A DNA stretch of 64,000 nt from Paralithodes platypus (lineage: Eukaryota > Arthropoda > Malacostraca > Decapoda > Lithodidae), in the NCBI GenBank assembly GCA_032716605.1, contig CM064518.1, positions 38,685,039 to 38,749,038 on the forward strand. The letters are read 5' to 3'. Position 1 is the stretch's first letter, and each line of letters opens with the position of its first letter. The position numbers and the translations under genes are program-made. The notes beneath the pieces were generated by a model. The model had not been told where the DNA came from. It did no database searches and saw nothing but the letters and a program-made list of their open reading frames with translations. Below, piece after piece: positions 1 to 10,800 of this stretch.

Positions 1-66
1 GAATAGGATAACTAGCGAGGCAGCGAGCAATAGGTGTTGTTCGCTGCCTCGCTAGTTATCCTATTC
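1..66. repeat. Near-perfect 66-bp palindrome at the window edge
   Basis: Bases 1-26 are the exact reverse complement of 41-66. Pairing continues inward through a G-T wobble (27/40) and three more pairs, leaving a loop of about 6 nt (31-36). The arms contain the GCGAGG/CAGCGAG type of motif also seen in the TTAA-ended MITEs. The palindrome starts at base 1, so its true left edge may lie outside the window. It could be the core of a foldback element; no target duplication can be judged. Confidence 0.85.
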
Positions 67-864
67 TTAATCAATATATGTTTGTTATTTTAGTCATCCC
101 TAACATTTATTATGTATATGTAAATTCAAAACAATTGCATAGTATTAATCTGCGTATTTTAGAGGGTATCATTTATGTCCTTGAGAGAGAGAGAGAGGTG
201 GGAGGGAGGGGAGAGAAAGCGGGTGAAGAAGGAGAGTTGGGGTGAAAGGGAGAGGGGGAGGAGGGGGAATGGGAAGTGCGAAGGATATAAACTTGATTGT
301 CTGTATATTAAATTCCATAAATACACAACACCTGATGTGTGTTACTTATTTGTGATCCAGCATGAGCTAATCTCATAATATAGCCTGTGTGTTATGTTAA
401 AATAAACTTATTCTGCGTGCTGTTCTAGAACACACACACACACACACACACGTTTGACTCCTCCTCCTTCCAACCTCTATATTAACCAGCCCCCTTTTAT
501 TAGAAGCGATTAAAGGGCCATCTATTAAAAGATAAGTGAACTAATACATTGCCTCAGGCCATGACAGCAGTTCTGTCGTAGACTGTACACCTCAATTTAC
601 AAGCCAAATATATAATTTAGAAGGCTGAGCGTACCTGCAAGTCAAACTTTGATGAGGTTCCATTTTGAATGGCAAAGCTGCATTTATAACAATATAATGT
701 TTACAGTTTTACAATCTAAAAAAAAACCGTGGCAACAAAGGATTTGCATATTACCTTTAATAGTAACAGTAAAAACACTACAAACAATTGTCGTGGCTAT
801 ACTATTCTCAGTCCTCAACTGGCCGCCAGCTAGTACAGGGAAAAGGTGTTCTCTTTGGGTGAGC
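67..864. other. Spacer with purine-rich tract and (AC)n
   Basis: No gene is supported. A G/A-only biased tract lies at about 183-275 and an (AC)n microsatellite at about 430-451. The reading frames at 175-378 and 649-978 are low-complexity or run into the following MITE, and they resemble no protein I know. Confidence 0.6.
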
Positions 865-1246
865 TTAAGGCTCACCGGCTTTATTTTGTTTATCTTTCTC
901 TCCTTTTCTCTCTTTCCCTCGCTTGTATCCATTCAGCCCCATTCAGCCAACTGTTTTAAGACGTTTATCCCCATCTAGGTGTCGATTTCTTCCTGGCGAG
1001 CGATAGCGAGCCTGCTTTGTATGGAGAAATCCGGCTTCGCCGGAGATATTGTTCTATCGAAAAATTTACAAATTTAGCTTGCTGTCAAAAAAAAAAAATA
1101 TATGCTGGCTCGCTACCGCTCACCAGGAAAATATTGACACCTGGATGGGGTAAACGTCCTAAAACAGTAGGCTGAATGGGGCCAAATGGATACAAGCCAA
1201 AGAGAGAGGGATAGAAAGAGAACAAAAGCGAGGTGGGCTCCCTTAA
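865..1246. mobile_element. TTAA-ended MITE, family I (copy with long inverted arms)
   Basis: The element begins TTAAGGCTCACC and ends GGTGGGCTCCCTTAA, so TTAA sits at each end. The terminal arms are inverted copies over roughly 130 bp: the left arm has 'cattcagcc...' and 'ggtgtcgatttc', and the right arm carries their complements. The internal motif GGCGAGCGATAGCGAGCC lies at 994-1011, with an inverted relative near 1105-1125. A short GC hairpin, CCGGCTTCGCCGG, lies at 1033-1045. TTAA ends are typical of piggyBac-type target choice (family knowledge); assignment to that superfamily is an inference. It encodes no protein. Confidence 0.75.
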
Positions 1247-2125
1247 ATTAGGACTGGAGGCAAGATTGACGTAACGGACTTAATCCGGTAAAGTGTGAGG
1301 GCTGAGGCTGAGTAAAGACTTGTCAACCATGTTTGTTTTTCTTACATGGAGGACACAAACTATTACTTGCTTTGATACTGTATACCATAATAATAAACAT
1401 CAAGAAAAGGAAGTAATCTATATTGACATGGTTTCGCTTACAGTTACTTTAGGTCTATAGCTGAACTACATCAATATATAGTAATGTAATACTGTTTTTG
1501 TTGGTGGTGGTTTTAACGTTTGTCGGTGTATGAGTGTGTGTGTATGTGTGTGAGTGTGTTTGTGCTTGTGTGTATGTGTGTCGATTAGTGAGCGTGTGTG
1601 TGTGTTTGTGTAAAGCTAGATTGTGAAGGCAGTGAAAATAATTGATGCCTAAGGACAAAATATTATACATAATCTGTAATTATCTCTAATTGATATAATC
1701 CGGTTCTACTCTAATATGTAGTGTTTTTTCTTACTGTGTCACATTGTAATTTGTTATGCATGTTTTCCTTCACACAGATTACTTCATAATGACGCGAGCA
1801 GACGAACATATAATATTAGTAGCATTTCCATTTAATTTGGTAAACAAATAAGGATCCATCATGATGAAATTTGCTTTAACCAAGGTAAGAAAAAGGTGGT
1901 ACTCATCATATCGATGATTATAATTGCTACCACAACAAAATGACATAACCCAAATGTAAGGTTGGTTTTATATTTATATTTTGCTCAGAGCTCCCCAACT
2001 TCATAAGATTTATATTTTGGAAAATTTACCATATACTCTACATACATCTTCATATAATTATATAAACGTTGTGGTAGACTGATCGTTCATAGTGCCTTCC
2101 TAACTCCACCCAATGCAGTAATACC
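1247..2125. other. Spacer with (GT)n-rich stretch
   Basis: A GT-rich imperfect microsatellite lies at about 1520-1612. The minus-strand frame at 1455-1670 is a translation of this repeat (Thr/His runs) and is not a gene. Nothing else is recognisable. Confidence 0.55.
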
Positions 2126-2454
2126 AAGACCTCAATTCTGCCGCGAGTAATGGTAATATGATGTACATAGCATGAATATATTAACCCTTTGAGTACCGGT
2201 GCCGTCTTTTTAACTTTATTTTGATTATTATTAAGCGACTTTATTCTGTTTACAAAGGGCCTCCAGCAAATGACAGGCTTCGAACTGTCTCACTTAACCC
2301 TTTTTATCACCACATATCCTTCTTAAACTGTACAAAATCGTCTAAATATAGTTAGAATAATATTTAAAAGACGTCGCCGGTACAGAAGAGGTTAACATGA
2401 CCCGAATTATGCCGCGAGTAATGGTAACGTGATGTACATATCATGCATATATTA
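2126..2454. repeat. Two ~55-bp direct repeats flanking a MITE
   Basis: Bases about 2130-2183 and about 2401-2454 are diverged copies sharing 'gccgcgagtaatggtaa' and then 'tgatgtacata..catg.atata'. The 2181-2395 MITE lies between them. This is far longer than a transposition target duplication, so it is more likely a local duplication or the outer part of a larger repeat. Confidence 0.6.
2181..2395. mobile_element. TTAA-ended MITE, family II
   Basis: The left end reads TTAACCCTTTGAGTACCGG and the right end reads CCGGTACAGAAGAGGTTAA, giving inverted termini of about 30 bp with TTAA outermost. The interior has 'cttattctgtttac' and 'catatccttcttaaactg', which recur in the copy at 31627-31844 and loosely at 61869-62063. 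It is about 215 bp long and non-coding. It is likely non-autonomous, mobilised by a TTAA-targeting transposase; this is inferred from the ends only. Confidence 0.7.
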
Positions 2455-4720
2455 ATATATTACACTCGCTTCAGTATGTATCTGCAGTATATGTGTAGGA
2501 CATGGATATTATATTCTCGGTAATATTAGGCGAGTATAGTCAGCATATAAACCGTTCGTGGAAATAAAAGGGGTAATTGATATCGAATTTATGCCTTTAA
2601 TTGCTAGAGGTCCTTCATAAGCTGCACACAATCATCCATGAATATCAACTTTGCAGGTGCATAGACGTTCTTCTAATAGCTTTTGAATGTAATATAATGG
2701 TTTGTAATGAAATAGAATGGTGAAATCTTTAATGTAAATATATTATTGTATATCACTAAATAGACCTCTATCTTATCATTCCTTTGCATTTAACACACAC
2801 ACAGACACATACACACTCTCTCTCTCTCTCTCACCATAAACACAGACATATCTTGCACTGATTTACTTCATACAACTAAAACATTTTTGCGTGCTGATAT
2901 AATGGAATCAAGCTGAAATAAATAAATAACCCAACTAACTACTCAGTTTATTAAAATAATATATGGTCCCTGGTGAACAATGTAATACTATTCTCGGTCA
3001 GTATGTTTATTTTATTATTTTAGCTCGTCAGACGATATTTTTAGCCTAAAAGAAGGATATTTCATATTCATATACAATCAAGCCTACTACGAAGAAAAAT
3101 ATATCCTAATATTATACTATGTTAATTATAATCCGTGACGCCCCACACCCGCCTAGTAATTAGCCCTGTTTTCTTATAGATGGCCTTGGATCTGGTCTGG
3201 GGTTGAATGCAAACAAAACATTTTCCTTACAAGCAGCTGTGTGTCGTAAGGGGCGAAACAAATTGATTGAGCACATAAAAGGTCTCAGGGTAATAAAATA
3301 AATCTTAAGCCTACCTCCCGGCAACTTTAGACCTAAGAGCAATGACTTCGGTTGCAGGTACACACAAACCACAAATCAATAATCCAGAGTTGACATTAAA
3401 ACAAGTTAGCACAATTGTAAATTATCTTAACTTTAGATAAGTTTGCTATATTCTAACCTAACATCTCACACAACAGAGCATACTTAACTTCCGAGTTTGG
3501 GGGACGATGGACGCTATATAATGCGAAACAACTGGTTAGCTATTAACCATTTCAAAATTAACTACCTTACACATTCCCAATTTCCACAGGTTGTCTCAGG
3601 TAAAATGTCCTCACACTAATTATTCGTTAACATCCAACTCCTGGCATGCGTCAGTTTTCACCAAGACTATGGAATATATTTAATGAAGGTTAACAGCCCT
3701 TAGTCAAGCTGCTCTTACAATTTACCCCAAATGTTTCCCAACAGTTTAGCTGCGTCTGTCTCCCGATCAACTGCAGCTAGGGCTTCATGTTATATTGGTC
3801 GTTATTATCATATTTGCCCCTTCAGTTTTCCTAACCTGCGTGTCAGGCATCAAGTACTCTATTCCACCAAAACAGTCTTCTATTTGTTCTTCGTTTAATC
3901 CCTTTGATTTCAAATGGCCATTCCTTAGTTGAATAAATGTGTTTTATATTAGAATAACCCATAACTCAAAGAAATATTACACTGAGTAAAATCATCTCTC
4001 CAACGATAAATCCGCCGCAAGTGAGAGAGGTTGCATAATTATTTGAGACGTTATTTAATGTTCTCATTGCACATCTTCAAAACGAGAGGAATATATTTTC
4101 CTAATCTTATTTAGTATGAAAAATATAGTAAGTCACCATGTTGTAAAAGTGTGCTAGGATATCTGTCTGTGCCCTTCTCCAACTTCCTAAAAAAGCTGCA
4201 CGGGAATGGAAGACCAGGAAAGTAAAAGGCATGGGGGAATCTCAGGTTTGTAAGAGAAGTTTGCTAATTGCACCTGACAACAAAAATGTCTGACGTCGTT
4301 GTCGAGAAAAGTTGACGTTTTTGAGTGACATTTGACTCCTGTATCAAAAGGGTTTTCTTGTTACGACAGGATACACAGACACCTAATTATTTGGCATTCA
4401 TGATGGCGTACACGTCTCTGTGTTAAGATTCAATACATGTAGTTAGAATCTTTGTATATGCACTATGTTTTATTTACTTCCTTATTTCAAGTAAAAGTGT
4501 GTTTTTTCAGATAAACTTGCTCCTGTTTACCTACAAATGGACAACGCACTAAACAGAATGATTAGTCACATCTACAATCCAATTCTAAACCTGATCCCCT
4601 TTTTTATGCTTTTGGTTAACGTTTTAAGTTGACTTTACTTTATTTGTATAATTATTGGTCCATTTGACGATATAATGTTAAACTATTTGATTTTACATTT
4701 TTATAATCATGATGTTTTAC
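2455..4720. other. AT-rich spacer
   Basis: A compound (AC)n/(TC)n microsatellite lies at about 2793-2833. I see no coding region, RNA gene or repeat family in the remainder. The minus-strand frame at 3160-3372 has no recognisable motif. Confidence 0.5.
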
Positions 4721-4760
4721 CCGATGATGGCTGCTTGAGCAGGCCGACAATTCGTAATAA
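4721..4760 (+). other. TGATGATG / stem / GAMA structured motif (copy 1)
   Basis: The order is CCGATGATGG, a stem TGC-loop-GCA extended by GGC/GCC with one bulged G, then CCGACAATTCG and AATAAAG. It shares its layout with the motifs at 4903-4936 (minus) and 25436-25475 (plus), where the stem bases differ but still pair. CUGAUGA...GAAA is the core order of hammerhead ribozymes, which are known in Penelope-like retroelements. Here GAAA is GACA, so this copy would be inactive if it is of that origin. Confidence 0.35.
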
Positions 4761-4902
4761 AGACGGTGCTCCATGGAGTTAGTTCCCTATTTTCCTCATA
4801 TATATAATGTCAGTGGTAGGTACATTTCCAGGATATATAATTTTGTAGATGAAGAGTAGGACAAGAGCCACAACAGTATACATGTTGAGAATTATTTATT
4901 TG

Positions 4903-4936
4903 CAAATTTTCGGACGTATCACACATCCATCATCAG
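4903..4936 (-). other. TGATGATG / stem / GAAA structured motif (copy 2)
   Basis: On the minus strand: CCTGATGATGG, then GGATGT-loop-ACGTCC pairing over 6 bp including one G-T wobble, then GAAAATTTGC and AAATAAAT. CTGATGA and GAAA are both intact. An extra T between CTGATGA and stem II, and the lack of a clear stem III with an NUH cleavage site, are departures from a canonical hammerhead. I therefore call it hammerhead-like only. Confidence 0.4.
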
Positions 4937-4945
4937 GCTATATTT

Positions 4946-7059
4946 CAACATACGATCCTAAAAAGAAAGTAAGTGTAAACATATGTTAAGTACAAAGCTT
5001 GTGAGGATCTTTTAACTTTTTCCAAAAGTAACAATACCAAATATACAAAGGAAGAACTTCATCCCACCCTCCTCCACCCACTCGCTACACACGGAATTAT
5101 GTAGGGAAAGTACCGAATTTCATGGTTTTTGCACTCGTGTTGCGCGATTGTTGCAAGAAAACTAGCGGTCGTACAAGGATCGTTGGGGTGTCACTGGAAA
5201 GCTCTGTTTATGCCCTTTCAGGGATAGATACTTGTTTTACGCTCTGGGTCTTATTTAGGCATGAAAATTATCACGTAAACAACCCTATTTTGGGTAAAAA
5301 CACCCCGCTGGGCAGTACATATTATTTACCGCCTAGGCCGCTCGTTAGGTGTTAAGCCTAATAATGCATACATACATAAATTTCACATCGCAAACAGTGT
5401 AATCCATAGGTTTAGAAATGCTTTATGCAATTTAACCAAACTTTACTGCTTATTTTCTTGCCAACTCGGTTCTATATATATTGTAACACACACACACACA
5501 CACACTCACAGTCACACACACACACACACACACAATATATACTCTACGCTTCAATAAGATTCCTAAAACATATCCATCCTGCCAGGCGCCTCGGACAGGG
5601 AACCAAACTGGAAATTCAGTAATATAAAACTAAAATTAGGGATGACGGGAGGTAGAGTTTGATGGATTTGAGCCCAGATTACAGATTCTGTTTTTTCTTA
5701 ATTGTGACTTATGTGTAGGGGGAAGAACGGCCTCCATGGGTTTTATAATTTGCTTTATTTATTGTAATATATATTTTCAAAACTTATCCTTCACCGCCAT
5801 GGCTTAGTCATCTTTACAGTAATTATTGACATCAGTTTACATCAATATGTATCCCCTATTCATATGAGACTCAACTACTACACATTTACAACTAATTTAT
5901 CCACAATAGACTACATACTGGTACCCCATCATTAACCATTCTCATCTTGCGTCTAGCATTTATTACCTCTGCGTCATACAGTTTAAAACAATTCCAAAAC
6001 TGCAGAATACATTTGCATGATCGTGGCCCATTAAAGTCATGAAAAAGAAAAGGTTTAGCCGCGGCATGGTGACAATGTTTCAGAGACTGGTTTAAAATGT
6101 ATTGCTAGACATAAATAATAGATGGTATGGACTTGAAAAGGGATGCACATTGTGCAAATGTACCTTTTAATATAACTACAATTCATAGATAATGTGTTAT
6201 TATTTGGACACTCTCACCGGGCAGCTTAACACTTCGACTTCGATTCAACCCAGCCTCAAATAAAAAACAACAAGAGGATTAATACTGCTAATAAATTTGC
6301 GACTGCCCAGGAGATTCTATCAAGATAACAAATAAATAAATCGATGATCCAGAATCTAACCCTTGCAGGCACGGTGAGCTATAAACACCCATGTTCACTC
6401 CTTTTGAACAATAAGGCCTTTACCGTGACCAAAAGGGTTAAATTCAGGTTAATGGAATTTTGATATACAGCAGTGTTATTAGTACTACTACTTTGAGAGG
6501 TCGGTCTCATAAAAAAATGAATACCTAACCTCTCTGATAGTTTATCCTAATCCTTACTAAGTGACAAGATCTGTGTCAAAGCGTGATGGAATGTAACTGG
6601 TAAAAATCAAATTTGCAAATTAAATAGCTAAATAATAATTAGTTAGGATACGATACATTTTCGATGTAAAATAGTTACTACTAATACAATAGCTATTATT
6701 ACTAATATTTGTAGTACAAATACTTCTACTGGTAATAATATATATAAGATAATGAACGCCTTAAACCTTTGAAAAAAGCTCCACCGTAACTCTAAGTAAA
6801 GTAAGAAATATCCCAATATCAACGAATACAAACAAGTCTCATCTCAAAAACTGTCGTTACAAAACGTAACGGAATTAATCGGTCGAGTGGTGATAACGAA
6901 TACAATAAAGTAATACAAGAACATTTTATACACGTTTTTCATTTTTGGGAATGGATTTGTACATCAATAATTATAATCGAACACATTATTGCATAACCGA
7001 TAAGTTTAGTCCATTCGTTTGAATTAAATAAAGGGTTTATTAAACTATGATTACACACT
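4946..7059. other. Spacer with (AC)n and a short inverted-repeat element
   Basis: An (AC)n microsatellite with interruptions lies at about 5488-5534. An 83-bp candidate element is listed separately at 6358-6440. The plus frame at 5122-5355 has no recognisable domain. Nothing else is seen. Confidence 0.5.
6358..6440. mobile_element. Short TAACCCTT-ended inverted-repeat element
   Basis: It opens TAACCCTTGCAGGCACGGT and closes ACCGTGACCAAAAGGGTTA, so the two ends are imperfect inverted repeats. The ends resemble family II MITE termini (TTAACCCTTTG...), but the 83-bp length is much shorter. It may be an internally deleted derivative. Confidence 0.45.
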
Positions 7060-7420
7060 GTAGGATACAGTATATATTGTTAATTATAAATTGTTAAGGG
7101 TTTTATTTGACAGCTGTTGCTTGTATAAACGTTAGTACACCTTAACACGTATCATAATTCCTCAGAGTTGATGATGGTGGTGCGTGAGGACTTACGACCG
7201 AACGCTTTCGAACCTAATAATGATGCAGCCCCACACCATGTGACCACCACCGTGTCAGACCACAAAACCGCAACGTATACAAACTCTTCCACATTCAGTT
7301 CCCTACCCACTCCCGGAATACCGTCATCGTAAACAATTACAGATCGGGTGTGATGGCCCACAACCTGTGACCCTAGCTATCACGAAGCAAGGTAGAAGTC
7401 AGAGGGACCTACTATGTATT
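7060..7420 (-). pseudogene. Tc1/mariner-like transposase relic
   Basis: On the minus strand, mixed frames give GTECGRVCIRCGFVV, then HGGGHMVWGCIIIRF, followed in another frame by TTIINSEEL. Tc1-type transposases characteristically carry an H-G-G-G-S-x-M-V-W-G segment followed by a conserved 'I.NSE.Y' segment; that is family knowledge. Frameshifts and a stop just before HGGG show it is dead. The call rests on these short matches, so other DNA transposon classes remain possible. Confidence 0.4.
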
Positions 7421-8444
7421 CTCCACCCATAAAGACTCTCTTGTAAATTGACTCAATTTACCGTTTATAATTCTTCTCGACCCTACAATCTTGGGGCGCG
7501 GGGAGAATTGTATCCTTCACTTGCCCTTATTAGGACATACGAAGCCAAGCAAAAGAGGCTGATATAATCCTACAATTCTGGATCAGAGGGAAATTTGGAA
7601 ACTAGTCTTAACTATTATCTTGTATATCAAATTATGCATCTGTTATATATTTTCAAGTTTATAACAAAAACATTTGGTAGACAGTGATTCTAATCAAGTT
7701 CACTAATTTGTCCTTAAGCAACGTTTGAGATTAGACGATACACAATTACATGTTTGGCTAGTATCTTGAAGATATTTGATTTTATTAAATATGGCAATAT
7801 AAATATACAAAGGATATCTGTTAGCAACGGAATAATATGTAGCAAAATTATGTAGAAATACCTTTACTTCACAATTCGGTTTAGCTTTCCTATAAGATTA
7901 CACGAGATGCAATTCATTCCATACAGCCGTGTATCTAGATTCACGCTATACATTGAACACATAAACCACTTTCATAAAAGGTTAACATCCCTTTTTCCTC
8001 GCTTACCTCTCTCGTCGTTATTACATCGACTCGCATAGCAAGTTATGAAATGCAATACTGAAAGGTGGCTATATACAATTCACAATCTCTCTTACTCGCA
8101 TTCTCTTTATCTTTGTTATGCTTAACTTTAACAATGAAGCCATGAATTTTGCAAAACTGAATGCTATTGAAACCTTAATGGTTTTAAAAGCACATATATC
8201 ATTACACCTCTAGGTATGGTTTGCAAATCGATGGAATAATACTCAGTTACAATTAGAAGTATTATCGTATTCGAAATCCATATTAATGATAACCATTTGA
8301 ACAGTATTACTTATAGTCAGAAAACATATACAAAATACATAACTTTGTAAATGTAAATCAGTATGATTTTTCATAGGCTTTATCTGGTGACCAAACATTT
8401 ATTTAGCGTGGCATCACTAATGGGGAAAATGTTGTAGGTTCAAG
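7421..8444. other. AT-rich spacer, nothing recognised
   Basis: I see no coding frame, microsatellite array or repeat copy in this stretch. Confidence 0.5.
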
Positions 8445-8666
8445 CATAGACTACAGTAGATCTGGACTTGACACGAAGATGGAACTTTGCAGTAAGGTAC
8501 CAAAAATCGGAAATCGAACCCCCAAGTTCGCACCTCGAAACCGCGAAAATCTTATATTTTCGCAGTTTCGAGGTTCGAACTTGGGGGTTCGTTTTCAGAT
8601 TTTGGGTCCCTTACTGCAAAGTTCCATTTTGGTGTAAAGTCCAGATCTACTGTACTGTAGTCTATG
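8445..8666. repeat. 222-bp palindrome with ~105-bp arms
   Basis: The left arm starts CATAGACTACAGTAGATCTGG and the right arm ends with its complement. The arms meet at an A/T-rich centre (about 8550-8563) inside a CGCGAAAAT / ATTTTCGC junction. Arms differ at only scattered positions, for example CACCTCGAAACC against GGTTCGAGGTTTC. It could be a foldback MITE. The flanks 'gttcaag' and 'gtccaag' are similar but are not a clear target duplication. The overlapping frames on both strands are an artefact of the palindrome. Confidence 0.85.
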
Positions 8667-9404
8667 GTCCAAGTAATTACTGAATAACTGTGCCACGTAC
8701 TCACCACATTAGTCTCCCTGCATTTACCTAATTTCCTGATGGTAGACCGAACAACCACTCACTGAAACAAAATAATAACCTAAATTAATATAGGGATTTT
8801 CTTTGTCCATAAATAAGAATAACTTGTGTGAAGATGCATTATATGAATAACCTAGAATTTTTTCAATATTATTTATTTATTTATCTGGTTGGAATGTATA
8901 AATATGATAAATAAAACCCACGTTTTTTTTTTTTACTGAACACGCAGTGTAACACCATCTTAAGAAAATATAGCAAGCCCAAATATTCCTACTCACTGGC
9001 CAGGACTATGGTAGGCTAGGGTACTTTACCTTAAGAAACGAGGCTCCCTGTAAGTTTGGTTGTAGCGTGGCTGTTAAACTTATATTGATAATCGGGGGTC
9101 TTATGGTCATCAATTGTGTATATTTGTTCACGCTATCCGTAATCAAATTTATCACTATACATTAGGTCTTTAGTGCTCGTCTGTTTATCGGCAACTGACT
9201 CAAAACCTGTTCTCCTGGGCATCGTCATGTCTTAGCTCAGTGGTTCAAAATGCTCGGAAATATGTTTCCGATGTGATTCACATCGTAAAATATCCTTTAA
9301 TTATGTAGCTACAAAATAGTAAATATATCAGAATAATATATTATCATAATTATTGTCATTATCTAGCTAAACCCAAACGTACTGTACGTACTTACAGTTG
9401 CAGC
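8667..9404. other. Spacer, nothing recognised
   Basis: AT-rich sequence with a short T-run near 8926-8935. No gene or repeat copy was recognised. Confidence 0.45.
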
Positions 9405-9900
9405 CAGTTCCGCACAGGACACTCTATAGGTGGCAGCACAACTAGTTAATATATGTCATCTGGTAACAGTGGTGATTGAAAGGGCCTGGAGTTCTCGAAA
9501 GGGGCTCCAGTCCTGACGTTATTCTTGACTTTAATTGTGCTCGCTTAATAATCCTATAGGGTTGATAGCCTCTGAAGTCCTATATTAAATAACTAATCAA
9601 GTGGTGAGTGGTGGGGAGGAAAGAGGAGACGACGGTAGTGGGGGATTGGAAACCAGCGGAGGGAGTAGTGGGGGAAGGTGAGAGACCAATTACCTTATTC
9701 TGAATATACAATTACTTATGTTTCTTAACATAATGTGCGATTGTGAATGCTTTGCAATAGGTAAATGTTATGTAATGTGCATGGTAACACTGGAGGTATA
9801 TGAGGAAAAGGTATATTTGATAATTACTATTATAAGCCTAATGTAGAGTGGTTGAAATAAGGAAACTACAACCTTTTCCCTCAACCCACATTGAAATTCA
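9405..9900 (+). repeat. Dispersed repeat R1, copy 1 (interrupted)
   Basis: It shares with 10410-10800 the landmarks 'gacactctataggtggcagcaca', 'catctggtaacagtggtga', 'ttggaaaccagc.gaggga', 'tctgaatata.aatta' and 'tgtttctt.a.atgatgtgc'. It carries an extra 125-bp block (9476-9600) that copy 2 lacks. The long minus frame over copy 2 (10286-10783) is Pro/Leu/Ser-biased complement of the G-rich section. The repeat class is unknown. Confidence 0.65.
9476..9600. mobile_element. 125-bp insertion with 7-bp target duplication
   Basis: The insert is bounded by GTGGTGA at 9469-9475 and again at 9601-9607. The sister repeat copy (near 10490) has the uninterrupted site with a single copy. The insert begins TTGA and ends TCAA; I see no longer inverted termini. 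It includes a small foldback, CTGGAG...CTCCAG, at 9487-9510. The empty-site comparison makes a true insertion likely. The element type is unknown. Confidence 0.65.
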
Positions 9901-10055
9901 TCGGTTACATGCCGACACTCGAAGTTATAAAATCATTGTTGAATGCTAAAACATTTATACAATAATCCCTATCATTAATGTCATTGTTATTCATATGATG
10001 TGCTGCACTTAACATACGTAGCTGCGAAACATATCTGCTTTAATTTGTATAGTGC

Positions 10056-10110
<55 letters not shown>

Positions 10111-10120
10111 TCTCTCTCAC
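10056..10120. repeat. (CT)n microsatellite
   Basis: A dinucleotide array with a few interruptions. It explains the Arg-Glu runs in the minus frame at 9987-10259. Confidence 0.95.
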
Positions 10121-10409
10121 TCAGTCCTGTGGGTAATATATCCCACAGATTTAATAAATACTGATTCATTATAAAACAAAAACGTAATGGTGTAGTATAG
10201 TTAATGATAATTGTATAATTCAGTTCTGTATGATTACTTGCCAATATCATAACATACAAATTCTCAAAAAAAGCTCTATTCCCGTTCAGTTTGTTACAGT
10301 GGAGTCAAAATATTGCATTCTACTATCGCACGACACAAAGGATTGGCGGGCTCTTTCGAGTCCGCTACTAATTTGTTTAGGCTGATAAGGAAATTCTGCA
10401 AATATGAAA

Positions 10410-10800
10410 ATAATTGTAGAGTTGCGGCACTTCCGCGCCAGACACTCTATAGGTGGCAGCACAATAAGTATATATAAATCATCTGGTAACAGTGGTGAGG
10501 GGTGGGGAGGATGTGAGGGATTGGGGAAGAGAGAGAAGGTGAGCGATGGTAGTGGGGGGTTGGAAACCAGCAGAGGGAGTAGAGATGGTAGTGGAGGAAG
10601 GTGATCGACAAACGTCCTCATTCTGAATATATAATTAATAATGTTTCTTGATATGATGTGCAATTGTGATTGCATAGTAATAAATGGCTGATGTTGAATT
10701 GAAATGTTTATACTACTGGTATATGATGAAATAAGTTTGGCATAATTATATTTGATACAATTCTGGGAATCAGGAACATGCAACGATTTTCTCTCACCCC
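10410..10800 (+). repeat. Dispersed repeat R1, copy 2 (uninterrupted)
   Basis: It aligns in blocks to 9405-9900 and has the empty target site 'cagtggtgaggggtgg', where copy 1 carries its 125-bp insertion. It includes a G-rich purine section at 10496-10600. No coding capacity is supported. Confidence 0.65.

Noticed and set aside
4721..4936. Functional hammerhead ribozyme
   Set aside because: The order of CTGATGA and GAAA fits, but an extra base before stem II and no convincing stem III or cleavage site mean only a hammerhead-like motif is supported.
10286..10783. 165-codon minus frame rich in Pro, Ser and Leu
   Set aside because: It is the complement of the G-rich part of dispersed repeat R1, and copy 1 of the repeat does not keep the frame.
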